Source of the DNA: Gammaproteobacteria bacterium
GTDB taxonomy: Bacteria > Pseudomonadota > Gammaproteobacteria > Steroidobacterales > Steroidobacteraceae
Assembly (NCBI GenBank): GCA_947455595.1
Contig: CANGOP010000003.1
Span: forward strand, 1-64,000
DNA length: 64,000 nt
Reading direction: 5' to 3'
Shown: in pieces, positions 1 to 9,069 of the stretch
Position numbering within the stretch: position 1 is the first letter of the stretch
How the letters are laid out: the number at the start of each line of letters is the position of its first letter
The notes under the pieces: model-generated
The model's input: the letters and a program-made list of their open reading frames with translations, nothing else
The model's database searches: none
What the model was told of the DNA's origin: nothing
Position numbers and translations under genes: made by a program

Positions 1-190
1 AGCTCCTGAACAACTGACTCTCAATCCTTTCGAATCAAGAATTACTTTGCTTGGATCTTGGTACTCGCTATTTGCGTCATATGACGCTTGACGCGAGTCC
101 CCACACAAATTACCTGCTGATTCTTAAACAACGCCCAGAGCGCGGAGGCTTTGGGAGGCGGTTTCGGCTGCGCTGCAACCGTCACCAGAG
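1..190 (-). other. Leader region of an rRNA operon (16S lies beyond the left edge)
   Basis: Read on the minus strand, this stretch has the layout of a gammaproteobacterial 16S leader. A boxA-like element (TTGTTTAAGAATC) lies near 118-131. About ten bases later comes AATTTGTGTGGG, near 99-111, which matches the conserved segment that follows boxA in rrn leaders. A perfect palindrome, GCGTCATATGACGC, lies at 74-87. No 16S sequence itself is in the window; the mature 5' end is inferred to lie just left of base 1. No protein-coding gene is visible between 1 and 394. Confidence 0.75.
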
Positions 191-198
191 AGTCCGCT

Positions 199-226
199 AG
201 TATAGACGAGTTTATTGTCTCGTCAA
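199..226 (-). promoter_or_regulatory. Strong sigma-70 promoter of the rRNA operon
   Basis: On the minus strand TTGACG (221-226) is separated by 16 bases from TATACT (199-204). The 16-base spacer, the near-consensus hexamers and the GC-rich bases after the -10 (AGCGGACTC) are typical of stringently controlled rrn promoters. Two A-runs (AAAAAA, near 240-257) sit upstream of the -35 where an UP element would be expected. The promoter fires leftward into the rRNA leader. Assignment rests on motif and context. Confidence 0.82.
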
Positions 227-394
227 CACCGCGAAGCCCTTTTTTTCGAACTTTTTTCTGCCTGCCTTGCGGCGGTCAGATCCGGTTCAGGGCCCCTTTC
301 GTCGAGTTACCTCGTCGAGAGGGCGCGCAGTATATCGCCCCTTTTCAGGCTGTCAAACACCGTTCCAACAATACCGTTTAACTATCTGTTTTTA

Positions 395-1600
395 CTATTT
401 ATTTAGTATGTTGACGCGAGCGAAAGCCCGCTTTCCGACCTGAATCAGCATCTGTCCAGCGGTCTGGATAAGCAGATCGCGGTCTGAGACCTTCTCTCCG
501 TCCACTCTGACTGCACCCTGGTCAATCATTCTGTAGCCCGCACTGGTACTCGCGACCAGCTGAACCTCTTTTAAAATTACGGCGAGTTTCGCGCCTCCCG
601 CGTCTAGGGAAAGCGTGAATTCAGGCATTTCATCGGGAATTTGTCCTTCGCGGAATCGCGCAATGAAGGCGTCCCGAGCAGCCGCGCCTTTACCCACGCC
701 ATGGAACCGATCGACTAATTCGACGCCAAGTTCGAATTTGACATCGCGCGGGTTCTGACCTTCATTTACCGAAGTTTTCAGAGTTTCCACTTCGTGCAAA
801 GGTCTAAATGAGAGTAACTCGTAGTAGCGCCACATCAACGTATCGCTAATAGACATAATCTTGCCAAAGATCTCTTCTGGCGATTCTGCAATGCCGATGT
901 AGTTGCCCAAGGACTTGGACATCTTGTTTACGCCGTCCAGCCCCTCCAGTAACGGCATCGTCAAGACAACTTGCGGCTCTTGCCCATAGTTCTCCTGCAA
1001 ATGTCGACCTACTAGCAAATTGAATTTCTGATCTGTGCCGCCTAACTCGACGTCCGCTTTTAGAGCGACCGAGTCATAGCCCTGCACCAGCGGATAGAGA
1101 AATTCATGGACCGCGATCGGCTGCCCGCCCTTATATCGCTTGGAAAAGTCATCGCGCTCCAACATCCGTGCAACGGTGTATTGCGCCGCGAGGCCAATCA
1201 GACCGGCACTACCCAACTCCGTCATCCAGCGGGAATTAAAGTCAATTTTCGTCTTTTCCGGATCCAGTATTTTGAAGATCTGCGCTTGGTAAGTCCTTGC
1301 GTTTGCCGCTATTTCATCCGGTGTTAGTCGCGGGCGCGTTGTGTTCTTGCCGGTGGGGTCGCCAATCATTCCAGTGAAGTCGCCAATCAAAAAGATGACT
1401 TCGTGGCCCAACATCTGAAACTGGCGCATCTTGTTGATCAAGACGGTATGGCCCAAATGCAGATCAGGGGCCGTGGGGTCGAATCCAGCCTTAATCCGCA
1501 GTGGCTTACCTCGCGCAAGCTTCTTTCGCAGGTCAGCTTCCAGGAGTATTTCCTGGGCGCCGCGGCCCAGCTCCACCATCTGTTCGTCTACCCCAAGCAT
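395..1600 (-). CDS. tyrS: Tyrosyl-tRNA synthetase
   Basis: This 401-residue cytoplasmic enzyme charges tRNA-Tyr with tyrosine. Class I signatures are intact: HLGH at residues 48-51 (HIGH motif) and KMSKS at 226-230. The [14 protein letters not shown] segment (73-86) is characteristic of the TyrZ-type bacterial subfamily. The last ~60 residues form an S4-like RNA-binding domain. The ATG at 1600 is preceded by GGCAGGAGAGG, a strong ribosome binding site. The gene lies between the divergent ppk1 and the rRNA operon on the same strand; a tyrS-rrn arrangement also occurs in pseudomonads and relatives. Length is normal for the family. Confidence 0.97.
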   Translation of the reverse strand: MLGVDEQMVELGRGAQEILLEADLRKKLARGKPLRIKAGFDPTAPDLHLGHTVLINKMRQFQMLGHEVIFLIGDFTGMIGDPTGKNTTRPRLTPDEIAANARTYQAQIFKILDPEKTKIDFNSRWMTELGSAGLIGLAAQYTVARMLERDDFSKRYKGGQPIAVHEFLYPLVQGYDSVALKADVELGGTDQKFNLLVGRHLQENYGQEPQVVLTMPLLEGLDGVNKMSKSLGNYIGIAESPEEIFGKIMSISDTLMWRYYELLSFRPLHEVETLKTSVNEGQNPRDVKFELGVELVDRFHGVGKGAAARDAFIARFREGQIPDEMPEFTLSLDAGGAKLAVILKEVQLVASTSAGYRMIDQGAVRVDGEKVSDRDLLIQTAGQMLIQVGKRAFARVNILNK

Positions 1601-1634
1601 GAGCCTCTCCTGCCGAATTCGAAGTTAGACGCGC

Positions 1635-1663
1635 AATGTAGGGATCAGGTGGTCTAAGCGCAA
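1635..1663 (-). promoter_or_regulatory. Probable sigma-70 promoter of tyrS
   Basis: On the minus strand TTGCGC (1658-1663) and TACATT (1635-1640) are 17 bases apart, about 35 bases upstream of the tyrS start codon. The -35 is a moderate match and the -10 a good one. No T-box or other structured leader fits in the short untranslated region. Confidence 0.5.
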
Positions 1664-1878
1664 ATCTGTAGGCCTACTTACCCGCGGTGACGATCCGCGG
1701 CCATGGGCTCTGAACCAGCAGCACCCTCGATGACGGTCAGGGCAGATTCGTCAAAACTGTGCGCGGCATCAATGCCACATCGCTCCCCCACCACGGCGTA
1801 CAGGCATCCTCAATCGCTGTAACACAGAGCCACGACTACGCGTGGTACGGTGGGGGATATCGGAGTGGGACACGGTCT

Positions 1879-3942
1879 ATGGAATCGCAAAATCTCAGCT
1901 TGCCGGCCAATTTCATCAATCGGGAACTCTCGTTTTTGGAGTTCAACCAAAGGGTTCTTGATCTCGCCCAAGATGCATCGGTGCCCCTGCTCGAACGTTT
2001 GCGATTCCTGTCGATCAGTTCCGCGAATTTGGACGAGTTTTTCGAAATCAGAGTGGCCACCCTGTACGAGCGGCGCGAAAACGGTGCCACCACGATTGGT
2101 CGCGACGGCCGAACTGTCGGCGAGCAAATCGACGCCATCCACGAGCGCACTCGCCGTCTGGTGGCCGAGCAGTACCGTGTTTTGAATCAAGTGCTCACCC
2201 CAGCGCTCATTGAGGCGGGAATCGACCTCACGTATCGGCCAACGCTCTGCGAAGCCGATGAGATCGCGCTAGAGAGGCATTTCCAGCTCAATGTAGAGCC
2301 GGTGCTCTCTCCACTCGCGCTCGATCCGGCCCGGCCTTTTCCCCGCATCCAGAACAAGAGTCTTAATTTTATCGTCCGCCTCGAAGGCACGGATGCATTC
2401 GGCCGGGACACGAACCTCGCGATTGTCCAAGTGCCACGATCTCTGCCTCGCGTCATCGTGATGCCGGGCGATTCCGCCAATGGCCGCTTGCGATTGACCT
2501 ATCTGTCCGCGGTCATTCAACGCTATGTCGGACACCTGTTTGAGGGGATGGAGGTTAAGGGTTGTTGGCAATTTCGGGTGACGCGAAACAGCGATCTGTT
2601 TGTCGATGAGGAAGAAGTAGACGATCTTCGGCGCGCCATAGAAGGCGAACTTGCCGATCGGCGTTATGGTGACGCCGTACGCTTGGAGACAGCCGAGGAT
2701 TGCCCCACCGAACTCTCACAGTTTCTGCTTGAGCAATTTGGTCTCGCGGCTGACGATCACTACCGTTTGGCCGGGCCGGTCAACCTCAACCGTTTGGCCG
2801 CGGTCTACGACATCGCTGATCGACCCGACCTTAAGTACCCCTCCTATACATCTGGCTTGCCGGCGCGGTTTGGTGATGGCGATCTGTTCGCCGCCATTCG
2901 CGAAAACGATGTTCTCGTCCACCACCCGTTCCAGTCCTTTGTACCCGTGATGGACTTCTTGCGTCGCGCCGCACGCGATCCGAACGTTTTAGCGATTAAG
3001 CAGACACTCTATCGATCTGGATCAGACTCAGCCGTGGTCGATGCGTTGGTCGAGGCAGCTCGAAACGGCAAAGACGTGACGGTGATCATAGAATTGATGG
3101 CCCGCTTTGACGAAGCAGCCAATCTCGAGCTCGCAAGTCGGCTGCAAGAGGCTGGCGCTCACGTTGTTTATGGTGTCGTTGGGTTCAAGACGCACGCGAA
3201 GATGATTCTCGTTGTGCGACGTGAAGAAGGCGCACTCAAGCGCTACTGCCATATCGGGACTGGCAACTACCATGCCAAGACGGCACGGGCCTATACCGAC
3301 TATGGCTTATTCACTGCGGATGACGCCATCGGCCAAGACATGCATGAGCTGTTCCTGCAGCTGACCAGCCTGACAAGAACGCCGAAGCTACGAAAACTAC
3401 TGCAGTCACCTTTCTCACTCCATGACACGCTCCTGCAGTCGATCGCGAAGGAGACCGAAGAGGCGAAAGCCGGTCGTCCCGCTCGCATTATTGCCAAGAT
3501 GAATTCGCTTATTGAGCCGAGGATCATCGAAGCGCTCTATGCAGCATCCTGCGCCGGCGTCGAAATTGACCTCATCATTCGTGGCATTTGCGCATTGCGC
3601 CCCGGTGTTCCAGGCGTCTCCGAAAACATTCGTGTTCGCTCAATTTTGGGCCGCTTTCTCGAGCACTCTCGTGTCTATTACTTTGCCAACAAAGGTCGAC
3701 ATAAGCTTTGGTGCTCGAGTGCAGACTGGATGGAACGTAATTTCTTCCGTCGAGTTGAGGTTGCCGTGCCCATAGATCGACCTAAGTTGCGCACGCGGAT
3801 CATCAGTGATTTGGAAGCCTGGTTGGCTGACAACACCAATGCTTGGGAGCTCAAGCCGGATGGCACCTACGAGCGACTTCAACATGGCGAGGATCTGCCG
3901 TATTGCGCACAGGACGCCATGCTGGCCCGATACGCTGAGTAA
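1879..3942 (+). CDS. ppk1: Polyphosphate kinase 1
   Basis: PPK1 (687 residues) makes inorganic polyphosphate from ATP and can run in reverse. It begins with the typical N-terminal sequence NRELSFLEFNQRVL. The paired catalytic histidines of the phospholipase-D-like fold are present: His439 in GFKTHAKM and His458 in CHIGTGNYH. An in-frame codon exists upstream at 1759, but the ATG at 1879 is preferred: it matches family starts and has GGAGTGGGA about eight bases upstream. The gene is convergent with ppx, with six bases between the stop codons, so synthesis and degradation genes are adjacent but not co-transcribed. Confidence 0.96.
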   Translation: MESQNLSLPANFINRELSFLEFNQRVLDLAQDASVPLLERLRFLSISSANLDEFFEIRVATLYERRENGATTIGRDGRTVGEQIDAIHERTRRLVAEQYRVLNQVLTPALIEAGIDLTYRPTLCEADEIALERHFQLNVEPVLSPLALDPARPFPRIQNKSLNFIVRLEGTDAFGRDTNLAIVQVPRSLPRVIVMPGDSANGRLRLTYLSAVIQRYVGHLFEGMEVKGCWQFRVTRNSDLFVDEEEVDDLRRAIEGELADRRYGDAVRLETAEDCPTELSQFLLEQFGLAADDHYRLAGPVNLNRLAAVYDIADRPDLKYPSYTSGLPARFGDGDLFAAIRENDVLVHHPFQSFVPVMDFLRRAARDPNVLAIKQTLYRSGSDSAVVDALVEAARNGKDVTVIIELMARFDEAANLELASRLQEAGAHVVYGVVGFKTHAKMILVVRREEGALKRYCHIGTGNYHAKTARAYTDYGLFTADDAIGQDMHELFLQLTSLTRTPKLRKLLQSPFSLHDTLLQSIAKETEEAKAGRPARIIAKMNSLIEPRIIEALYAASCAGVEIDLIIRGICALRPGVPGVSENIRVRSILGRFLEHSRVYYFANKGRHKLWCSSADWMERNFFRRVEVAVPIDRPKLRTRIISDLEAWLADNTNAWELKPDGTYERLQHGEDLPYCAQDAMLARYAE

Positions 3943-3948
3943 ATTCGC

Positions 3949-5457
3949 TCAGGAGAAGGTCAGGCGGATGCCCACTGCACGCAGGTAATCCACTTCAAGA
4001 GCAAGATCCGCGCGGGTCAGGGGATGCGCGGTCAGCCAGCCGCGTGGAAACCTTACATCAAGCGTTCGTCCTTTGGGCATGAGGCGAATCGCGGGCAGCG
4101 GAGCTCGGCTTCGACCGCGATGCAATAGAACCGATAGCCGCAAAACAATCGCGAGATACAGAACCCTGACGTGCCACGGCGGCACGAGCTCTTCGGCAGC
4201 CACCTCCAGCACTATTTTCCGTCGATGCGAGCCCACTAGGCTCGCGATGAGCTGCTGCTCTTCGCGTGGAAAGCCCGGCAGATCAGCGTGTTCCAAGAGG
4301 TACGCCGCATGTTTGTGATGGCCCGAGTGGGAAATATCCAGCCCGATTTCATGGAGACGTGACGACCAGCGCAGCGCCTGCTCTGCGAGCGGGTCCTCGA
4401 GATCCCAATGGGCGGCAGACTGATTAAGGAACTGAACGGCCGTCTCTTCGACTCGGGAGGCTTGCTCGTGATCCACATGGAATCGATTTGCCATAGACCG
4501 CACACTGCGCTCTCTTGCATCGTCTTCAGGGCGTAACCGTCCGAGCATGTCGTACAGCAAACCTTCTCGAAGTGCGCCGTCGGCGACTTTCATCGATTCG
4601 ATGTCCATGGTGTCGAAGACGGCTGTCATGATCGCGAGCCCACCGGGGAACACGGGCCACCGCTCCTCGTCAATGGTGAGGAAACCCGCTCGTCGCACGT
4701 TTCCGGCATTAACGATTCGCTTGGATAACTCAGCGAGGCCCTCGCGCGTAATCAGATGATTGGAGGGATCGATTTCCCTTAAGGCCTCACCGATGGCGCG
4801 AGCCGTACCGCTGGATCCAATGGAATGCTCCCACCCGATTGCTCGAAATGGGATCTGCAAAGGCTCCAGCTCGACTTTGCACGCCACGACCGCCTTCTCA
4901 AATGCTGACGCGGTAACGCGGCCATTGGGGAAGTGGGCGGCGCTGACGGCCACACAACCCATATAGAGACTTTCTAAAATCCGGTGGTCATGGCCATCAC
5001 CGATGATGCATTCGGTGCTACCTCCACCAATATCGACCACGAAATGGCGCCCCGTTTCCAACGATGTGGTTTGAACGACGCCCTGATAGATGAGGCGTGC
5101 TTCTTCGATGCCCGAGATAATTTCAATCGGGTGACCGAGCGCTTCGCGCGCCCGTTCGAAGAAACCCGCCTTACGGCGGGCCTTGCGCAACGTATTCGTG
5201 CCCACGACTCGCACAGAGTCAGCTCGCATGTCTCGCAATCGCTGCCCAAATCGGGCAAGCGCCGCGAGCGCACGATCGGTCGACTCCTTAGAGAGGCGGC
5301 CGTGTTCATCCAAGCCCGCCGCTAGGCGCACCATCTCGCGCAGGCGATCAACGATCGTCAGTTGCCCATGAGAATAACGGGCAACCACCATATGAAAGCT
5401 ATTCGAGCCAAGGTCAACGGCCGCCAGTACGTCGGGGGTACGCGTCTGCTGCGGCAT
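3949..5457 (-). CDS. ppx: Exopolyphosphatase / guanosine pentaphosphatase (Ppx/GppA)
   Basis: This 502-residue protein belongs to the Ppx/GppA family, which removes terminal phosphate from polyphosphate or converts pppGpp to ppGpp. The N-terminal phosphate-binding motif AAVDLGSNSFHMVVAR and the second acetate-kinase-fold motif VVDIGGGSTECI are clear. The C-terminal part carries an HD-like helical domain (RLHEIGLDISHSGHHKHAAYL). Length fits Ppx, and proximity to ppk1 favours exopolyphosphatase over GppA. It starts 15 bases after the erpA stop on the same strand, so co-transcription with erpA is likely. Confidence 0.94.
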   Translation of the reverse strand: MPQQTRTPDVLAAVDLGSNSFHMVVARYSHGQLTIVDRLREMVRLAAGLDEHGRLSKESTDRALAALARFGQRLRDMRADSVRVVGTNTLRKARRKAGFFERAREALGHPIEIISGIEEARLIYQGVVQTTSLETGRHFVVDIGGGSTECIIGDGHDHRILESLYMGCVAVSAAHFPNGRVTASAFEKAVVACKVELEPLQIPFRAIGWEHSIGSSGTARAIGEALREIDPSNHLITREGLAELSKRIVNAGNVRRAGFLTIDEERWPVFPGGLAIMTAVFDTMDIESMKVADGALREGLLYDMLGRLRPEDDARERSVRSMANRFHVDHEQASRVEETAVQFLNQSAAHWDLEDPLAEQALRWSSRLHEIGLDISHSGHHKHAAYLLEHADLPGFPREEQQLIASLVGSHRRKIVLEVAAEELVPPWHVRVLYLAIVLRLSVLLHRGRSRAPLPAIRLMPKGRTLDVRFPRGWLTAHPLTRADLALEVDYLRAVGIRLTFS

Positions 5458-5472
5458 ACAATCTTGGTCTGT

Positions 5473-5838
5473 TTAGGCCGCGAAGGAAGAGCCGCAACCA
5501 CAGGTCGTCTTCGCATTGGGATTACGAATGACAAACTGCGCACCCTCAAGTCCCTCGCGATAATCAATCTCCGCGTTGATGAGGTACTGAAAACTCATCG
5601 GGTCGATCAACAGAGTCACGCCCTGGTTCTCAACCGTCATGTCGCCCTCTTCAACCGCTTCATCAAACGTGAACCCGTACTGGAACCCGGAGCATCCGCC
5701 ACCCTGAACATAGACGCGCAGCTTCAGGGCAGGATTCCCCTCCTCGCGGATGAGTTCTGCGACCTTGGAGGCGGCCGCATCCGTAAATTGCAGCGGCGGT
5801 GGCGGCAAATCGTTGGCGGCGGTGAACATTTCGCTCAT
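5473..5838 (-). CDS. erpA: Iron-sulfur cluster insertion protein ErpA
   Basis: A 121-residue A-type carrier that hands iron-sulfur clusters to apo-enzymes in the cytoplasm. The three conserved cysteines are Cys49 ([11 protein letters not shown]), Cys113 and Cys115 (TCGCGSSF). The sequence between them, including [18 protein letters not shown], is closer to ErpA than to IscA or SufA. There is a slightly longer N-terminal tail than in E. coli. The Shine-Dalgarno is weak. It is followed by ppx on the same strand; the pairing has no obvious biochemical meaning. Confidence 0.94.
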   Translation of the reverse strand: MSEMFTAANDLPPPPLQFTDAAASKVAELIREEGNPALKLRVYVQGGGCSGFQYGFTFDEAVEEGDMTVENQGVTLLIDPMSFQYLINAEIDYREGLEGAQFVIRNPNAKTTCGCGSSFAA

Positions 5839-5951
5839 AGGTTTCTTACCAATCAGTCACTTAAGTGAATTCTAGAGTCGTGTCGACCCGCGGTCAAAGC
5901 TAATCCGATGTCATCATTCGGAGGTGGTTCGACGGCGAACACTCCGACATC

Positions 5952-6881
5952 ATGGGGGCGATGACAACTTCCCACAACCTATCTCGTACTGCCGCCATAT
6001 GGGTGACGTTGGCATCCGCCGCGTTATTCGGTCTGGCGACTCCGGCCGTTAAGCCCTTTATCGCGGGTATCGACCCACAACTCGCGGCCGGCGTCCTGTA
6101 CCTAGGCATGGGAATGGGGCTCCTGATCGCCTACCTCAGCCGCGGCACGCCCGCGCCGAATGTGGCGAAATCCGAGACAAAGTGGCTCCTGATTTCCGTG
6201 ATCTGTGGCGGCATCGTCGCACCTTGGCTGATTTTTTGGGGGCTCGCCCACGCTACGGCCACGGCGACATCGCTGCTAGCCAATACGGAAGTGGTCTTCT
6301 CGACACTGTTGGCCCGCTTTTGGTTCGGGGAACGTTATTCCAATCGACTCTTTATTGGGGTCGTTTTGATCGTCGGTGGCGCCATGGCGTTAGGCGGACT
6401 GCGCGGAGGCATGGATCCTCTACCCGCGGTGGCCGTCGTTGCGGCGTGCGCATTCTGGGGCGTCGACAACAACGCGATGCGGCAAATTTCCCATGCCGAT
6501 GCCAGCTTTGTCGGCAGTATCAAAGGGTCAGTCGCCGGCGTCAGCAATGTGCTGTTGGCCATCGTTTGGGGTGCGAGCATTCCCGCTACTGGCAGTCTGT
6601 TGGGCATCATGGCCGTCGGACTCGTCTGCTACGGCGCCAGTTTTGGGCTGTATGTCCAAGGATTACGTGTCCTCGGCGCGGCCCGAACGAGCGCATTTTA
6701 CGGCACAGCGCCGTTCGCGGGCGCACTGATGGGCGTTGGCTTGCTACACGAACCCGTCACCGTCAATTTGGTGGCATCGGCCGCGCTGATGGGTGCCGGC
6801 GTTTGGTTGCACGCGGTTGAGCCTCACCCACCCATCGGGCCCCATCTCGTGGACGTGGCAGACGCCGACCCTGATCGATGA
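5952..6881 (+). CDS. EamA/DMT-family membrane transporter
   Basis: A hydrophobic 309-residue protein with about ten predicted transmembrane segments arranged as two EamA repeats. The segment VVFSTLLARFWFGERYSNRLFIGVVL is typical of the first repeat end, with GTAPFAGALMGVGLLHEP at the equivalent point of the second. The family (drug/metabolite transporters) exports diverse small metabolites; the substrate cannot be told. A second ATG at 5961, with GGGGGCG just before it, may be the true start. It lies divergent to erpA and upstream of hemJ on the same strand. The C-terminal tail after the last helix is short and acidic. Confidence 0.85.
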   Translation: MGAMTTSHNLSRTAAIWVTLASAALFGLATPAVKPFIAGIDPQLAAGVLYLGMGMGLLIAYLSRGTPAPNVAKSETKWLLISVICGGIVAPWLIFWGLAHATATATSLLANTEVVFSTLLARFWFGERYSNRLFIGVVLIVGGAMALGGLRGGMDPLPAVAVVAACAFWGVDNNAMRQISHADASFVGSIKGSVAGVSNVLLAIVWGASIPATGSLLGIMAVGLVCYGASFGLYVQGLRVLGAARTSAFYGTAPFAGALMGVGLLHEPVTVNLVASAALMGAGVWLHAVEPHPPIGPHLVDVADADPDR

Positions 6882-6951
6882 GCGAACATAAGGCCCCCAC
6901 CCCGCACCTGCGGCGCTAAACTGTCGTGACGCGTTGCGGGAGAAATCGGTC

Positions 6952-7377
6952 ATGCCGTACTTGTGGCTGAAAGCTTTGCACATCATCTTTGTGGTGGCTT
7001 GGTTTGCCGGCCTTTTCTACCTGCCCCGCCTGTTTGTGTATCACTGTGACGTAGACGATTCAGTGGCTAACGCACGCTTCCAACTGATGGAGCGACGGCT
7101 CTACCTGTTTACGCTGATGAACACCGCCATGGCGGTCGCTTGCGGGGCGGGCCTCGTGATCGAACAGCCGTTTTGGCTGACGCAGACGTGGATGCAAATC
7201 AAGGTCGCGCTGGTGCTAGCCCTGTTGGGATTCCAGTGGTCGTGCTGGCGCCTTGTCGTCGCCTTTCGGGAGGGACGCAACCAACACGACGGGCGCTGGT
7301 ACCGTTGGTATAACGAAATCCCCACCGTGCTACTTTTCGCGATCGTGATTCTGGTCGTCGTGAAACCAGCGTTCTAA
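6952..7377 (+). CDS. hemJ: Protoporphyrinogen IX oxidase HemJ
   Basis: This 141-residue membrane protein has four hydrophobic helices. The first contains LKALHIIFVVAWFAGLFYLPRLFVYH, the conserved histidine pattern of HemJ (UPF0093), which oxidises protoporphyrinogen IX to protoporphyrin IX in haem synthesis. The closing EIPTVLLFAIVILVVVKPAF is also typical. The ATG at 6952 follows GGGAG by about ten bases; an upstream in-frame TTG at 6934 is unlikely. The stop overlaps that of convergent rppH by four bases. No other haem gene is adjacent. Confidence 0.93.
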   Translation: MPYLWLKALHIIFVVAWFAGLFYLPRLFVYHCDVDDSVANARFQLMERRLYLFTLMNTAMAVACGAGLVIEQPFWLTQTWMQIKVALVLALLGFQWSCWRLVVAFREGRNQHDGRWYRWYNEIPTVLLFAIVILVVVKPAF

Positions 7378-7943
7378 ACGAGCCCATCGCCCTCAGGCTC
7401 ATCCTGCGTGGGAATCGGTTCCGGCTCAAACCACCAACCCGGATAGGGCGGCAGCCCTTCAGGGAAAGCGAACGTCGCCAGCTCGTGCAACGCGGTCTTG
7501 TAGACATCGCGCTTGAAGTACACCACTTCACGCACGGGCTCCCAGTAGTCAGCCCACCTGAACTGCTCAAACTCGGGCGGCTCGTCGGTAGCATCAAATC
7601 GAATCCGCTCATCCGCGCCTCGAAATCGCAGCAACGCCCAACGCTGTTTCTGTCCGACGCAGCGAGGAATACTGGAACGGCGCAAATACTGGCGGGGCAA
7701 CCGATATCGCAACCAGCCTTGCGTCTGGCCGACGAGTTCCACGTCATCCGGGGTCAACCCAGTTTCTTCTTCCAGTTCACGGTACAGCGCGTCATGGAAA
7801 GGTTCGCTGCGCTGAATGCCGCCCTGCGGGAATTGCCAGCCTCGACCGCCGCTTCTCCCGCCCAGGAATACACGACCGTCGTCCCGCATGAGCACGATGC
7901 CAACGTTCGCTCGAAAGCCTTCATCGTCAATCCAGTCAGTCAT
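7374..7943 (-). CDS. rppH: RNA pyrophosphohydrolase RppH
   Basis: A Nudix hydrolase of 189 residues that removes pyrophosphate from the 5' end of triphosphorylated RNA, starting mRNA decay. The Nudix box reads GGIQRSEPFHDAL followed by YRELEEETGL, with all catalytic glutamates present. The start MTDWIDDEGFRANVGIVL matches RppH proteins closely, so the ATG at 7943 is chosen; GGAGG lies just upstream. Longer in-frame starts exist to 8012 but add non-conserved sequence. It carries a proline- and glutamate-rich C-terminal tail a little longer than E. coli RppH. Convergent with hemJ. Confidence 0.93.
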   Translation of the reverse strand: MTDWIDDEGFRANVGIVLMRDDGRVFLGGRSGGRGWQFPQGGIQRSEPFHDALYRELEEETGLTPDDVELVGQTQGWLRYRLPRQYLRRSSIPRCVGQKQRWALLRFRGADERIRFDATDEPPEFEQFRWADYWEPVREVVYFKRDVYKTALHELATFAFPEGLPPYPGWWFEPEPIPTQDEPEGDGLV

Positions 7944-8069
7944 CATTCCTCCGGCATCCGTTCGGATTCTTTCACAGGTCGTCGTTGAGACCAACCCAAA
8001 CCCGCCCTGCACAGAGTGCCCAATCCGGGGTAGTCTCAGCGACCAACCTGCCGACTGCGACCCGCCGCT

Positions 8070-9062
8070 GTGCTCATGCGCCTTGACCGCCGCCCCGGAC
8101 TTGTCATCCTGCTGCTCGTACTGGGCGCTTTGCTTGCCTTGTTGGCAGCCATCAGCGTCGGGAGCGCCGGACCCTCAGCCGGCGATCTATGGCCCCGCCT
8201 GATCGACGGCAGCGATCCGTTGGCGTCGACCATCGTGATGCAACTACGACTACCGCGGGCCCTGACGGCATTTGCGGTCGGGGGTCTGCTCGCCTTAGCC
8301 GGTGTGGCCATGCAGGTTTTACTGCGTAATCCGCTCGCTGATCCTTATGTACTCGGGGTTTCCGGCGGCGCATCGGTCGCGGCTTTAAGCGCCATGTTGG
8401 CCGGACTATCCGCAGTCGCTGTCCAGAGCGCCGCCTTCGGCGGCGCTCTGAGTGCAACCGTCCTCGTCTTTGGCTTGGCGCACGGCCAGGGCGGCTGGAC
8501 TCCCACACGGCTCCTGCTGACCGGCGTCGTCGTCGCAGCGGGTGCTGGCGCCATGGTGAGCCTGTTACTGGCCGCCGGCGACCCGACCGCTCTGCGCGGG
8601 ATGGTGTATTGGCTCATGGGGGATCTATCTTGGGCCGGATCGCCCGTGTGGCTGCTGCTGATCCTCGCCATTGCGGTACCCGCCGGCATAGTGGCAGCCC
8701 GCCCTCTCAACGTACTCGCGCGTGGCGACGTACAGGCCCAGTTGTTGGGTGTCGCCGTGGCACCTCTGCGGATCGGGCTGTTCATCTGTTCAAGTCTGAT
8801 GACCGCCGCGACGGTCACCACCGTCGGCGCGATCGGTTTCGTAGGGCTTGTGGTTCCCCACCTCATCCGCTTGGTCGTGGGTTCCGACCACCGTCGAGTC
8901 ATTCCTGCCGCAGCTCTGGCGGGCGGTATTCTCGTCACGACGGCAGATCTGCTGGCGCGGACGGTTCTCGCGCCCCGTCAGTTACCCGTCGGTGCGCTGA
9001 CCGCTTTGGTCGGCGTGCCATTATTTTTGGTGTTACTGCGTCGAGCGCATACCTCGACCTGA
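8070..9062 (+). CDS. btuC: FecCD-family permease, probably vitamin B12 import (BtuC-like)
   Basis: About 330 residues with nine to ten hydrophobic helices and FecCD/BtuC signatures: LRLPRALTAFAVGGLLALAG, LLRNPLADPYVLGVSGGA near residues 88-105, and GAIGFVGLVVPHLIRL, the loop that docks the ATPase. The family imports iron chelates, haem or cobalamin. B12 is inferred from the btuD-like ATPase, riboswitch, btuB and adenosyltransferase within 7 kb. Start is GTG at 8070 or ATG at 8076. The reverse-strand tyrA and then pdxH separate it from the ATPase, unlike the usual btuCD order. No periplasmic binding protein gene is nearby. Confidence 0.85.
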   Translation: MLMRLDRRPGLVILLLVLGALLALLAAISVGSAGPSAGDLWPRLIDGSDPLASTIVMQLRLPRALTAFAVGGLLALAGVAMQVLLRNPLADPYVLGVSGGASVAALSAMLAGLSAVAVQSAAFGGALSATVLVFGLAHGQGGWTPTRLLLTGVVVAAGAGAMVSLLLAAGDPTALRGMVYWLMGDLSWAGSPVWLLLILAIAVPAGIVAARPLNVLARGDVQAQLLGVAVAPLRIGLFICSSLMTAATVTTVGAIGFVGLVVPHLIRLVVGSDHRRVIPAAALAGGILVTTADLLARTVLAPRQLPVGALTALVGVPLFLVLLRRAHTST

Positions 9063-9069
9063 TGGCAGG

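Noticed and set aside
1759..1878. Forty-codon N-terminal extension of ppk1.
   Set aside because: Not conserved, no ribosome binding site; the ATG at 1879 has one and matches PPK1 starts.
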